Assembly: GCA_017543905.1 (NCBI GenBank)
Contig: JAFYFC010000040.1
Span: forward strand, 1 to 64,000
Length of the DNA stretch: 64,000 nt
Direction: 5' to 3'
Source of the DNA: Clostridia bacterium
Lineage (GTDB): Bacteria; Bacillota; Clostridia; Christensenellales; Aristaeellaceae
Shown: positions 34,506-42,714 of the stretch, piece by piece
How the letters are laid out: each line of letters opens with the position of its first letter
How positions within the stretch are numbered: the stretch's first letter is position 1
The notes under the pieces: model-generated
What the model was told of the DNA's origin: nothing
Database searches by the model: none
Seen by the model: the letters and a program-made list of their open reading frames with translations, nothing else
Made by a program: the position numbers and the translations under genes

Positions 34506-35717
34506 TCAGCGTGTCTTTTTGTAAGCGTTCGCGGCTTCCGAATACAGAAACTGTCTGAAGCGCGTATCCGCGCCTTCGCTGCCGAAATAGCCGGATGCCG
34601 CCTTGAAGTCGGCTATCGCCTGCGCAGTCTTCTCCCCGAAGGCGCCGTCGTCCTCGCCGTAAGCAAGGTATCCGAGCTCGATCAGCCGCGACTGCATGAG
34701 CTTGACCCCGTACATGCGCGTTTTGTCTTCGAACACGATATCCGCATAGCTGTATTCAAGCTGCGTTCCCTGCCATACGGCGGCAGGGTCAAGCTCCGTC
34801 AGCACAGGATTTTCCATGCCGCCCAGCTCGCTCATCGTCTGCGATCTGTAGCCCGACGCGGCCAGCAGCGGCAGAAGCTCGCCAAGCTTCGTCACGTCCT
34901 CCGCAGTGGTATGGAACAGTACCACGCAGCCCGGCTTAAGCTCGATCTTGCGCATTATCTGTTTGGCGTTCAAGCCCTTGCTGTCAACGTTCCAGATGGC
35001 GACTGCCTCGTAGCCAAGGTTTCTGAGCAGCGCGTGCAGGCGCGGATCATACGGCCCGTTGCCTCCGGGCGGGCGCATGAGGCGCATCTGATAATTGCCG
35101 CCCAGCACCTGATTCACCTTGAGCGCAGTATCGCGCAGCTCCTTTATAAGCTCGGCGTCGCTGAACTTGTATACCATGCCGTGAGAGTATGTATGGTTGC
35201 CTATCTCGATGCCCATGTTATATGCACGCTTCAGCTCCGTCGTATTCATTTCGACGTTCCTGCCCAGCGCAAACAGCGTCGCCTTCATGTTATACTGCTC
35301 CAGCAGATCGAGCATATAATAAAGCTGCAGCGGGTCGTTCAGATCGTCTATGGTGATAGAGATGCGCTTTTCGTCGTTCGGATAGCCCGAAACCACCGGC
35401 AGCAGCGCGACGGTCTCGTCAGGAGATTCGTGTATCGCACTCAAATCCTGAACAGGCTCTGCCTGTACTGTCGGCGCCGGCTCGCTTGGCGCAGAGGTCT
35501 GTATATCAGGCGCCTGAACGTCGCTTCGGCTTGCGCAGGAGTTTACAACGACTATAACGACAAGCGCGAGTATGATCACCGCCGTTATCAATACGTACAG
35601 ATTGACGGGCGGTTTTTTCCTGCGTTTGACTGCAGGCTTCTTTTGCGTGACGTGCTTCTTTACCACAGTTGTCGCTGCTCTTTGCGGAGTTCTTACGGGA
35701 GGTCTTCTGTCAGCCAT
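34506..35717 (-). CDS. Membrane-anchored polysaccharide deacetylase with C-terminal peptidoglycan-binding-like domain
   Basis: 403 residues. A basic N-terminus and one membrane segment (about 42-62) precede a low-complexity linker. The NodB domain (about 110-310) has ISITIDDLNDP in place of the usual TFDDGP, with the Asp pair kept, NHTYSHG for the metal His pair, and RPPGGNGP. The C-terminal 70 residues (MYGVKLMQSRLIELGYLAY ... FGEKTAQAIADFKAASG) match a PG_binding_1 fold. Substrate is probably wall or capsule N-acetylglucosamine, which is inference. The start overlaps a 56-residue ORF by 8 bases. Confidence 0.9.
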   Translation of the reverse strand: MADRRPPVRTPQRAATTVVKKHVTQKKPAVKRRKKPPVNLYVLITAVIILALVVIVVVNSCASRSDVQAPDIQTSAPSEPAPTVQAEPVQDLSAIHESPDETVALLPVVSGYPNDEKRISITIDDLNDPLQLYYMLDLLEQYNMKATLFALGRNVEMNTTELKRAYNMGIEIGNHTYSHGMVYKFSDAELIKELRDTALKVNQVLGGNYQMRLMRPPGGNGPYDPRLHALLRNLGYEAVAIWNVDSKGLNAKQIMRKIELKPGCVVLFHTTAEDVTKLGELLPLLAASGYRSQTMSELGGMENPVLTELDPAAVWQGTQLEYSYADIVFEDKTRMYGVKLMQSRLIELGYLAYGEDDGAFGEKTAQAIADFKAASGYFGSEGADTRFRQFLYSEAANAYKKTR

Positions 35718-35880
35718 TTATATCTTCCAGTTCGTCGCAGACCGCGCTCAGGCGGTCTGTTATTTTTTGAAGCGCCGGAGCGTGCTGCTCGTTGTCCTCG
35801 GCAAGCTCCTCAAGCCTGTCCATCGCTTCCAGCAGCAGCTCAGTAACGTAATCTATATCTTTTCTGAAGCTATTCGGCAT
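35710..35880 (-). CDS. Small acidic coiled-coil protein (56 residues), function unknown
   Basis: ATG at 35878-35880, TGA at 35710-35712, overlapping the deacetylase start. The protein begins MPNSFRKDIDYVTELLLEA and continues with a heptad-like, Glu/Asp/Leu-rich helix to the end (LEELAED, ALQKITDRL, CDELEDING). No Shine-Dalgarno sequence is visible, and the ORF starts 17 bases after a hairpin. The regular helix pattern, codon usage like its neighbours, and stop/start overlap support it, but it could be non-coding. Confidence 0.5.
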   Translation of the reverse strand: MPNSFRKDIDYVTELLLEAMDRLEELAEDNEQHAPALQKITDRLSAVCDELEDING

Positions 35881-35896
35881 AAGGCATACATAAATC

Positions 35897-35927
35897 GCAG
35901 TGCAGGCGCTGTAAACGCCCGCACTGC
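35897..35927 (-). terminator. Hairpin after hppA
   Basis: GCAGTGC (35897-35903) pairs with GCACTGC (35921-35927), with an inner GGCG/CGCC. It is 17 bases beyond the hppA stop. There is no good T-run on the minus strand, so it may be a weak terminator or an RNA-end stabiliser. Confidence 0.45.
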
Positions 35928-35943
35928 ATATGTTCGTTTAATC

Positions 35944-38151
35944 TCAGGTTCTGAATAGTACCGCGAGGGTATTGGCGACTGTGGACATAGTCTTTATGAA
36001 TATATCCAGCGCGACGCCCACTACGTCTTTTCTGGTATCGCCGACGGTATCGCCGGTGACTGAGGCCTTGTGCGCGGGAGTACCCTTGCCGTGTCCGGGA
36101 ATCGCGCCGGACTCAATATACTTCTTGGCATTGTCGAACGCTCCGCCGGAGTTGCCCATGAATATCGCGCGCGGTATCGCGACCACGGTCGCGCCGACCA
36201 GCAGGCCGCCCACGAACTGAGCGCCGAATATGAAGCCGCCAATCGCCGGGATGACGATTGCGAGAATGGAGGGCACGAGCATCTTTCTGAGCGCCTGATC
36301 GGTCGCAGTCTTGATCATAGCGTTGTAGTCCGCGATCTCAAGCTTCTCGGGGCTGTTTTCGTCCAGCACGCCGGGCTTCGATGTAAGTATCGCGTCGCCC
36401 TGATCCGCCATCTTCTTTGCGGATTCGATAGTGTTGTCGGTCAGCATCGCGGAGAAGTATTCTACCAGCGCGCCGCCGATTATGCCGCCCGCGACGACGA
36501 CGTAGCTTGAAAAGTCGATCGCGATTTTAACGGAGCAGTTCTCTACGTACGCAACTATCAGAGATACGGTCGCAAACGCTGCGGAGCCGATCGCAAAGCC
36601 CTTGCCTATCGCGGCGGTGGTGTTGCCTACGGCGTCCAGCTTGTCAGTTATCGCGCGCACGTCCTCTTCGAGGTGGCACGCTTCCGCTATGCCGCCCGCG
36701 TTGTCGGCTATCGGGCCGAAGGCGTCGATGGATACCGTGGCGCCCACGAACGCCAGCATGCCCAGTGACGCGACAGCTATGCCGTACGTGCCGCAGATGG
36801 CGCCGGATACGAACAGCGACAGACCGATAAGGAGTATCGGGAGCAGACAGGAGCGGGAGCCGATCGCGTCGCCCTTGGTTACGACGAACGCTTCGCCCTC
36901 AGTGGCCATCTCCGCCAGCTGCGAGGTAGGAGTTACGAGCTTGCCGTCCTCGCCGCCTTGTTTGAGAAGCTTTTTGCACTTGTCTACGAGGTCCTGGATT
37001 ATATTATGGGAGGTGGAGGTATAATACTCGGTGATAGAGCCGATGAGGACGCCTGAGAGTATTCCAAGCGCCGTGCAGATCCACGGGGAGATAAAGCCCC
37101 ATTTGAAGCCCATGTTTTTGAGCTCGGCTACGCTGCCCTTGCCCGCGAACAGAATGAGCGCGGCGAAGAAGCCAAACACGAGTGTCGCGCCCGCGGAAAT
37201 CCACGTCGCCAGATTCAGCTCCATCGAGGGATCGTCGCTCATTTTCTTTTTAAACTGCGCGGAGGCGAGCCCGCCCAGACAGCCCAGAAGCCCCAGACCG
37301 GCCAGCAGTATCGGGTACAGATGCGCATGCAGGAAGGTGGAATCCTGTATATTGCCCTCGTTTATGTACGAAACCGCGATCATTATAGTTGCGGACATCG
37401 TGGCGACGAAGCTCTCGAGCAGGTCAGAGCAGTTGCCCGCGATATCGTTTACGTTGTCGCCGATAAAGTCTGCGATCACGTTCGGTATACGGCTGTCGTC
37501 CTCGGGCAGGTCGTTTCTGACCTTGGCGAGTATGTCAGAGGAGATGTCGGCCGCCTTGGTGTAGTTGCCGCCGGCGACACGGTTGAACATCGCAACCAGC
37601 GAGCAGCCCAGCGAGTATGTGCTTATCCTGATAAGGGAAGCCTTTACGCCCGCGACCTTGGCGACGAAGCCGCTGCCCGCCGCGGTGGGGTCTATCTTCC
37701 AGATGAAGAGTATCAGCAGCAAGCCCAGCAGACCGAAGGCCTGTACGCTCAGACCTGAAATCGAGCCGCCCTGCAGCGCGACCTTTACGGTTTCGCCTAT
37801 CGACTTCGTTTCAAGCGCGCGGTTGGTGGTGCGTACGTTCGCGTACGTCGCGCTGCGCATACCCACGATGCACACGAACGTGCTCATCAGCGCGCCGATT
37901 ATAAACGTGAGGCCGGCCGTCTTTTCGATAAAGAGGCTGAATAGCAGAGCGAGTATCACGACGACGACCGCGACCGTTCTGTACTCGGTCCTGATGAACG
38001 TGCGCGCGCCGCTGCGGATTATAGACGAAAGCTCGATCATCTCTTCGTTGCCTTCGCTAAGCTTTTTGATCTGGAGATAATTCCATGCCACATAAGCTAT
38101 GGCACACAGCACGATCAAGAGCATAATGCTCCAAATCCAATACATAAGCAT
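35944..38151 (-). CDS. hppA: Membrane-bound ion-pumping pyrophosphatase, K+-dependent type
   Basis: 735 residues with about 16 hydrophobic segments. Substrate-binding motifs are present: KAADISSDILAKV, EDDSRIPNVIADFIGDNVNDIAGNCSD, and the late DNAGGIAEACHLEED and DTVGDTRKD. The GNTTAAIGKG stretch has Ala where K+-independent enzymes have Lys, the known marker of K+-dependent forms. It uses cytoplasmic pyrophosphate hydrolysis to pump Na+ or H+; which ion cannot be told here. Two motifs differ from the plant-type consensus (NVNDIAGNCSD for NVGDCAGMAAD) but look like a clade trait. Strong promoter at 38189; GGGGG ribosome site. Confidence 0.95.
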   Translation of the reverse strand: MLMYWIWSIMLLIVLCAIAYVAWNYLQIKKLSEGNEEMIELSSIIRSGARTFIRTEYRTVAVVVVILALLFSLFIEKTAGLTFIIGALMSTFVCIVGMRSATYANVRTTNRALETKSIGETVKVALQGGSISGLSVQAFGLLGLLLILFIWKIDPTAAGSGFVAKVAGVKASLIRISTYSLGCSLVAMFNRVAGGNYTKAADISSDILAKVRNDLPEDDSRIPNVIADFIGDNVNDIAGNCSDLLESFVATMSATIMIAVSYINEGNIQDSTFLHAHLYPILLAGLGLLGCLGGLASAQFKKKMSDDPSMELNLATWISAGATLVFGFFAALILFAGKGSVAELKNMGFKWGFISPWICTALGILSGVLIGSITEYYTSTSHNIIQDLVDKCKKLLKQGGEDGKLVTPTSQLAEMATEGEAFVVTKGDAIGSRSCLLPILLIGLSLFVSGAICGTYGIAVASLGMLAFVGATVSIDAFGPIADNAGGIAEACHLEEDVRAITDKLDAVGNTTAAIGKGFAIGSAAFATVSLIVAYVENCSVKIAIDFSSYVVVAGGIIGGALVEYFSAMLTDNTIESAKKMADQGDAILTSKPGVLDENSPEKLEIADYNAMIKTATDQALRKMLVPSILAIVIPAIGGFIFGAQFVGGLLVGATVVAIPRAIFMGNSGGAFDNAKKYIESGAIPGHGKGTPAHKASVTGDTVGDTRKDVVGVALDIFIKTMSTVANTLAVLFRT

Positions 38152-38188
38152 CCCCCTTGTAAATTGTCATATGCCTTCCGGCACTTAT

Positions 38189-38217
38189 ATTATACACACG
38201 CATGCCGCGTTTGGCAA
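38189..38217 (-). promoter_or_regulatory. Promoter of hppA
   Basis: TTGCCA (38212-38217), 17-base spacer, TATAAT (38189-38194) on the minus strand. Confidence 0.75.
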
Positions 38218-38257
38218 GCGGATATATGAAGCAAAGGTCAAATATCCGTCTGAGTTA

Positions 38258-38821
38258 TTACATAAGCGCGTTTCCCTCGCTGTCGAACAGCGGAAGCTTC
38301 TGCAGGTATTTTATATCGGTGCGGCTTATGGCGTCGCCCTCGGCGAGTATCGCAAGCCGCCCGACGATATTGCCGCCCGCTGCGTTTACCAGCTTTTCAA
38401 GCGCTTTCAGCGACTCTCCGGTGGATATGACGTCGTCGACTATCAGCACTTTTTTGCCCTTCATATATTCCGCGTCCGCGCCGTCTATGTACAGATGCTG
38501 CCTGTGATCGGTGGTTATCGAATCCACCTCGACCCCGAACACGTTCTTCATGTACAGCTTCGTGGCCTTTCTTGCCAGCAGGTAGCGGTTGACGCCCTCC
38601 TGCCGCGCCATTTCGTGCGCGAGCGGTATGCCCTTGGATTCCGCGGTGATTATCACGTCGTGCTCAGGGGCGATCTTGAGAAGCTCCCGTGCGCAGGAAA
38701 CGGTAAGCTCCACGTCCCCGAAGATCACGAAGCCCGCTATGCACAGCTTGTCGTTAAGCGGACAGATGGGCAGATCGCGCTCGAGCCCTGCCACCTGTAT
38801 TCTGTAGTACATATCCTTCAT
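38258..38821 (-). CDS. Adenine/purine-type phosphoribosyltransferase
   Basis: 187 residues, type I PRTase fold. The PRPP-binding loop VLIVDDVISTGESL is at about 125-138, and the ITAESKGIPLAHEMARQ stretch resembles Apt and the XPRT-like group. An N-terminal hood of about 30 residues fits adenine phosphoribosyltransferase-like proteins, but several clostridial paralogues with this look have unknown base specificity. It lies 61 bases after ybaK behind a terminator-like hairpin, with AAGGAG before the start. Confidence 0.85.
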   Translation of the reverse strand: MKDMYYRIQVAGLERDLPICPLNDKLCIAGFVIFGDVELTVSCARELLKIAPEHDVIITAESKGIPLAHEMARQEGVNRYLLARKATKLYMKNVFGVEVDSITTDHRQHLYIDGADAEYMKGKKVLIVDDVISTGESLKALEKLVNAAGGNIVGRLAILAEGDAISRTDIKYLQKLPLFDSEGNALM

Positions 38822-38861
38822 AGTGCGTTACTCTCCTTCTGTTATGCGTTGCCGCGTATAT

Positions 38862-38879
38862 AAAACCGCCGCGCGGTTT
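38862..38879 (-). terminator. Short terminator between ybaK-like gene and phosphoribosyltransferase
   Basis: Stem AAACCGC/GCGGTTT (38863-38869 with 38873-38879) with a 3-base loop, then TTTTATA on the minus strand. It begins 4 bases past the ybaK-like stop. Confidence 0.6.
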
Positions 38880-38882
38880 GAT

Positions 38883-39356
38883 TCAGTACCTGATAAGGTC
38901 GCAGGGATGCGCGTCCGCTGTCAGGATCAAATCTGACGGGCTTAACAGCACCTGCACTCCCCTGTGCCCCGCGCTTACGGATATCCTGTCCTGCAAAAGC
39001 GCCGTCTCGTCTATATATGTGGGCAGCTTTTTCTTCATGCCGATCGGCGAGCAGCCTCCGCGTATGTAGCCCGTCAGCGGCTGCAGCGCCTTCACGTGAA
39101 TCAGGTTCACGCTTTTGCTGCCTGACGCGCCCGCGCATTTTTTAAGATCCAGTTCCTCACACACAGGTATCACGAATACGAAATTCTGCCTGTTGTCGCC
39201 TTCCGCGACGAGCGTTTTGAACACGCATTCGGCGGGCAGGTCAAGCGCCTGCGCGGCGTGGAGTCCGCTTAAATCGTTTTCGTCATACTCGTATTCGCGC
39301 GCTTCGTATTTTATGCCCGCTTTTTCGAGTATGCGCATCACATTGGTGGTAAGCAT
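38883..39356 (-). CDS. ybaK: Cys-tRNA(Pro)/aminoacyl-tRNA deacylase, YbaK/EbsC family
   Basis: 157 residues, the usual YbaK length. The fold signatures are the ECVFKTLVAEGDNRQNFVFVIP segment with the key Lys, the GYIRGGCSPIGMKKKLPTYID stretch, and the C-terminal RGVQVLLSPSDLILTADA. It hydrolyses mis-charged Cys-tRNA-Pro. GGAGG precedes the ATG, which overlaps the end of truA by 19 bases, so it belongs to the ecf-truA operon. Confidence 0.93.
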   Translation of the reverse strand: MLTTNVMRILEKAGIKYEAREYEYDENDLSGLHAAQALDLPAECVFKTLVAEGDNRQNFVFVIPVCEELDLKKCAGASGSKSVNLIHVKALQPLTGYIRGGCSPIGMKKKLPTYIDETALLQDRISVSAGHRGVQVLLSPSDLILTADAHPCDLIRY

Positions 39357-40102
39357 AGGTCCTCCGGATAGTCTACGCGCATTAGCGTCAGTCCCTGCGG
39401 CGGCGCGGTCACTCCCAGATCCAGCCGTGAGCTGCTTGCAAGCGCGCGGCGTATCGCGCCTTCAGGCAGCTTGCCGCTGCCTACGCCCGTGAGCGTGCCC
39501 GCGATTATCCTGACCATGTTGTAAAGAAAACCGTTCCCGGCCACCCTGAGTTCTATAAAAGGCGGAGTCTGCGTTATCGATACGCTGTCGATCCTGCGCA
39601 CGGTATCCTTTACGACCGAGCCGCTCGCTGCAAACGGCGCGAAGTCGTGCGTTCCGATAAGCGTTTCTGCTTCACGGGACATTTTGTCTATGTCGAGCGG
39701 ATAAAACACGTGCGCGCTCAGGTTTCTGTACAGCGCGCTCGCGTGCAGAGCCGAATAAAACAGGTATCTGTATTCCTTGGCTCTGGCGGAAAAGCGCGCG
39801 TGAAAGCGCTCGGTCACCTCGCTCGATTTGCTTATACGTATATCGTCCGGCAGCAGCGTATTAAGCGCGAAGGCGAATTTATCCGCCGGGATACGTGATT
39901 CTGTATCGAAATGCGCGTTTTGCCCCAGCGCATGCACGCCCGCGTCAGTGCGGCTTGCGCCGGTAACGGTGATCTTTCCCTCGCCCGTCAGGCTGCGCAA
40001 GGCCTCCTCGACGCGCTGCTGCACGCTGACCGCGTTCAGCTGCCTTTGCCAGCCTGAGTAGCCGCTGCCGTCATATTCGAGCACGAGGCGTATACGGCGC
40101 AT
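39338..40102 (-). CDS. truA: tRNA pseudouridine(38-40) synthase
   Basis: 254 residues. The catalytic Asp lies in GASRTDAGVHALGQNAHF (about 55-72), and the motifs RYLFYSALHASAL and GNGFLYNMVRIIAGTL are typical. It modifies uridines 38-40 of the anticodon stem. One base separates it from ecfT, the conserved arrangement in Firmicutes (ecfA1-ecfA2-ecfT-truA). Confidence 0.97.
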   Translation of the reverse strand: MRRIRLVLEYDGSGYSGWQRQLNAVSVQQRVEEALRSLTGEGKITVTGASRTDAGVHALGQNAHFDTESRIPADKFAFALNTLLPDDIRISKSSEVTERFHARFSARAKEYRYLFYSALHASALYRNLSAHVFYPLDIDKMSREAETLIGTHDFAPFAASGSVVKDTVRRIDSVSITQTPPFIELRVAGNGFLYNMVRIIAGTLTGVGSGKLPEGAIRRALASSSRLDLGVTAPPQGLTLMRVDYPEDLCLPPM

Positions 40103-40103
40103 A

Positions 40104-40913
40104 TCAGAACGCTCCCAGGCAGTTCAGTACGATGATCGCCGCCAGCAGCACCGCAAACACGATTACCGCGTACAGATCGCGCATGCCGTATTTAAGCGGC
40201 TTCATCTTAGTCCTGCCCTCGCCGCCCCGGTAGCAGCGCGCCTCCATCGCCATCGCAAGCTCGTCCGCGCGCCTGAACGCGCTGATAAACAGCGGCACGA
40301 GCAGGGGCAGAAGCGCTTTCGCGCGCTTTATCAGCCCGCCGCTTTCAAAATCCGCGCCGCGCGCCTTCTGCGCCTTGGTGATTTTATCCGTCTCTTCGAT
40401 AAGCGTGGGTATAAAACGCAGCGCGATAGACATCATCATCGCAAGCTCGTGTGCGGGGAAGCCGATCTTCCCCAAGGGCTTGAACAGCCTTTCAAGCCCG
40501 TCCGTGAGCGCTATCGGCGAGGTAGTGAGCGTGAGCAGCTGTGTGCCGGTCACGAGCAGTATAAGCCGCAGCGCCATAAAGATCGCATTCCTTATACCGC
40601 TTTTGGTTATGTGCAGTATGCCCCACTGCCAGATGACGTCAGTGCCCGAGGACAAAAACAGGTTGAGCAAAAACGTGAATATCACTATGACCGCGATCGG
40701 CTTTAGCCCGCGTACCAGAAATTTAAGCTGTATGCCTGAAATAAAGCAGCACATAAGGATGTACAGCGTTATTACGCCAAAGCCTGTAAAGCCCTTTGAG
40801 AGAAACACGCACACCAGAAACGCCACGGTCAGAATGATCTTCGTGCGCGGATCAAGCTTATGCACAGGCGATGTACCCGGGAAATACTGCCCTATCGTAA
40901 TATTGCCGAGCAA
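40104..40913 (-). CDS. ecfT: Energy-coupling factor transporter transmembrane protein
   Basis: 269 residues with about six membrane segments. The two coupling-helix motifs of EcfT are visible as SAFRRADELAMAMEARCYRGG (ARG-like) and an earlier ALRFIPTLIEETDKITKAQKARGAD. It joins the two ATPases to substrate-binding S components for vitamins or metals. No S component is encoded in the window, so this is a group II (shared) ECF module. Confidence 0.95.
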   Translation of the reverse strand: MLGNITIGQYFPGTSPVHKLDPRTKIILTVAFLVCVFLSKGFTGFGVITLYILMCCFISGIQLKFLVRGLKPIAVIVIFTFLLNLFLSSGTDVIWQWGILHITKSGIRNAIFMALRLILLVTGTQLLTLTTSPIALTDGLERLFKPLGKIGFPAHELAMMMSIALRFIPTLIEETDKITKAQKARGADFESGGLIKRAKALLPLLVPLFISAFRRADELAMAMEARCYRGGEGRTKMKPLKYGMRDLYAVIVFAVLLAAIIVLNCLGAF

Positions 40914-40918
40914 AGCGT

Positions 40919-41764
40919 TTACCTCTTTTTAAGCTGCCCGATAAGCGCCCGGGACAGCGATTCTATCGTGTATATATCCTCCGGCAGCGTAAAGCCGCGC
41001 GCGTTAAGCCGCTGCTTGAGAAACGCCGCCTGGGGTATCGTCAGGCCCATTCTCGTCAGCTCCTCCGCATGGGAGAACACCTCCGCGCAGCTGCCGTCAA
41101 GCGCCACGCGTCCCTGTTCGAGCACGATTATACGCGAGCACAGCCGCGCCGCGTCGTCCATGGAGTGCGTGACCATGATTACGGTGGTGCCGAAGGCGTG
41201 TATGTCGGATACTATTTTTAGTATCTCGCGCCTGCCCACCGGATCGAGCCCTGCCGTGGGCTCGTCGAGTATAAGCACCTCCGGATGCATGGCGAGCACG
41301 CCCGCGATCGCGCACCTGCGTTTTTTGCCGCCCGAGAGCGCAAAGGGAGACTTTTCCCAATCGGCATCGCTCATTCCCACGGCCTTCAGCGCCCGCACCG
41401 CGTTTTCGCGCGCTTCTTCGTCGGACATGCCCATGTTCAGCGGTCCAAAGCACACGTCCTTTATGACTGTCTCCTCAAAAAGCTGATACTCCGGATACTG
41501 GAACACGAGCCCCACTCTCTGGCGCAGCTTTGATTTGTCCTTCGATTCGTTTATGTCTTCTCCGTCCACGAGCACGCTGCCGCTGGTAGGCTTTATAAGC
41601 GCGTTCAGATGCTGTATGAACGTGCTTTTGCCGGAACCCGTATGCCCGATTATGCCCACGAACTCGCCGTCGTTTACGGTCAGCGTTATATCGTCCAGCG
41701 CGCGGGTCTCAAACGGCGTGCCGGGATTGTATATATATGTCAGGTTTTTGACTTCAATCGGCAC
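40919..41764 (-). CDS. ecfA2: Energy-coupling factor transporter ATPase 2
   Basis: 281 residues. Walker A IGHTGSGKST (about 36-45), Q-loop VFQYPEYQLFEETV, ABC signature ALSGGKKRR, Walker B VLILDEPTAGLDP, and switch His in MVTHSMDD. Its order after EcfA1 and the PTAGLDP wording fit EcfA2. The start overlaps the ecfA1 end by 25 bases. Confidence 0.94.
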   Translation of the reverse strand: MPIEVKNLTYIYNPGTPFETRALDDITLTVNDGEFVGIIGHTGSGKSTFIQHLNALIKPTSGSVLVDGEDINESKDKSKLRQRVGLVFQYPEYQLFEETVIKDVCFGPLNMGMSDEEARENAVRALKAVGMSDADWEKSPFALSGGKKRRCAIAGVLAMHPEVLILDEPTAGLDPVGRREILKIVSDIHAFGTTVIMVTHSMDDAARLCSRIIVLEQGRVALDGSCAEVFSHAEELTRMGLTIPQAAFLKQRLNARGFTLPEDIYTIESLSRALIGQLKKR

Positions 41765-42585
41765 AGCTCCACTTCCATTTCGTCCGTCGTAAGTATATCC
41801 CGCCTTATATCTATGCCCGCGCTGCCAAGATTCTCGGCAAGCTTTATCATGTCCGGAACCTCGAGCCCGAGCGCTTCTATTTTTTCACGCATTTGAAAAA
41901 CGCTTCTGGGCGGTGCGTCGAAAACGACACTGCCCTTGTCCGTAACGATCACGCGCCCGCACTGCGCGGCTTCCTCCATGAAATGGGTGATCCAGATGAC
42001 CGTCACGCCTTCGGAATTCAGCTTCTGCGCAAGGGCGAATATCTCCCTGCGGCCCGAAGGATCAAGCATGGACGTGGACTCGTCGAACACTATCATGCGC
42101 GGATGCATCGCCACTACGCCCGCTATAGCTATCCGCTGCTTCTGCCCGCCGCTCAGCATATGCGGAGCCGCAGAGGCGTATTCCGACATGCCCACCGTCT
42201 TAAGCGCGTCCGCCACGCGGATCTGTATTTCTTCAGGCGCGATGCCCAGATTTTCACAACCGAACGCGACGTCCTCTTCGACTATCGTCGCAACCATCTG
42301 ATTGTCCGGGTCCTGAAACACCATGCCGCAGCTTTTGCGCACAGTATACGCGTCCTCGTCTGTTTCAGGCGAGACGCCAAACACGCTTATCTCGCCCGAA
42401 GCAGGCAGAAACAGCGCGTTAAAGAGCTTGCCGAGAGTGGATTTGCCGCTGCCGTTTCGCCCCAGCACCGCAACGAATTCGCCCTCGTTTATTTTCAGAT
42501 TTACCCCGTGCACCGCGTCCGTGTTCGAGTTTTCATATCGATAGCACAGGTTTTCGGCGTAAATTGCCGGTACACCTTCAGCCAT
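41740..42585 (-). CDS. ecfA1: Energy-coupling factor transporter ATPase 1
   Basis: 281 residues. Walker A LGRNGSGKST (about 41-50), Q-loop VFQDPDNQMVATIVEED, signature MLSGGQKQR, Walker B IVFDESTSMLDPSGR (the DESTSMLD form typical of EcfA1), and switch His in WITHFMEE. First gene of the ecf-truA-ybaK operon, with GGAGG 7 bases before the ATG. Confidence 0.95.
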   Translation of the reverse strand: MAEGVPAIYAENLCYRYENSNTDAVHGVNLKINEGEFVAVLGRNGSGKSTLGKLFNALFLPASGEISVFGVSPETDEDAYTVRKSCGMVFQDPDNQMVATIVEEDVAFGCENLGIAPEEIQIRVADALKTVGMSEYASAAPHMLSGGQKQRIAIAGVVAMHPRMIVFDESTSMLDPSGRREIFALAQKLNSEGVTVIWITHFMEEAAQCGRVIVTDKGSVVFDAPPRSVFQMREKIEALGLEVPDMIKLAENLGSAGIDIRRDILTTDEMEVELCRLKSKT

Positions 42586-42610
42586 ACAAATTCCTCCGCA
42601 TTATGATATG

Positions 42611-42639
42611 AGTATAACACCGGCGCATGGAATAATAAA
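42611..42639 (-). promoter_or_regulatory. Likely promoter of the ecf operon
   Basis: TGT-TATACT extended -10 (TATACT at 42611-42616) with a weak TTTATT -35 (42634-42639) at 17-base spacing, on the minus strand. The upstream 42640-42670 stretch is almost pure A/T, which could act as an UP element. Confidence 0.5.
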
Positions 42640-42670
42640 GTAAAATAATATGAATAATATAATAATATAT

Positions 42671-42700
42671 TAAAACACGGACGTCCGGCGGACGCCCGTG
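42671..42700 (-). terminator. Terminator after the glycosidase gene
   Basis: CACGGACGTCCG and CGGACGCCCGTG halves (42676-42700, one mismatch) form a stem followed by TTTTAATA on the minus strand. Confidence 0.75.
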
Positions 42701-42714
42701 TATGCCGAATACGT

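Noticed and set aside
34155..35846. 563-codon plus-strand open frame opposite the deacetylase
   Set aside because: Composition is Arg/His/Leu-rich antisense noise, and the minus strand holds two clear families.
38219..38248. Hairpin after the phosphoribosyltransferase gene as a terminator
   Set aside because: The 7-bp stem has a 16-base loop and no T-run; it also touches the hppA -35 box.
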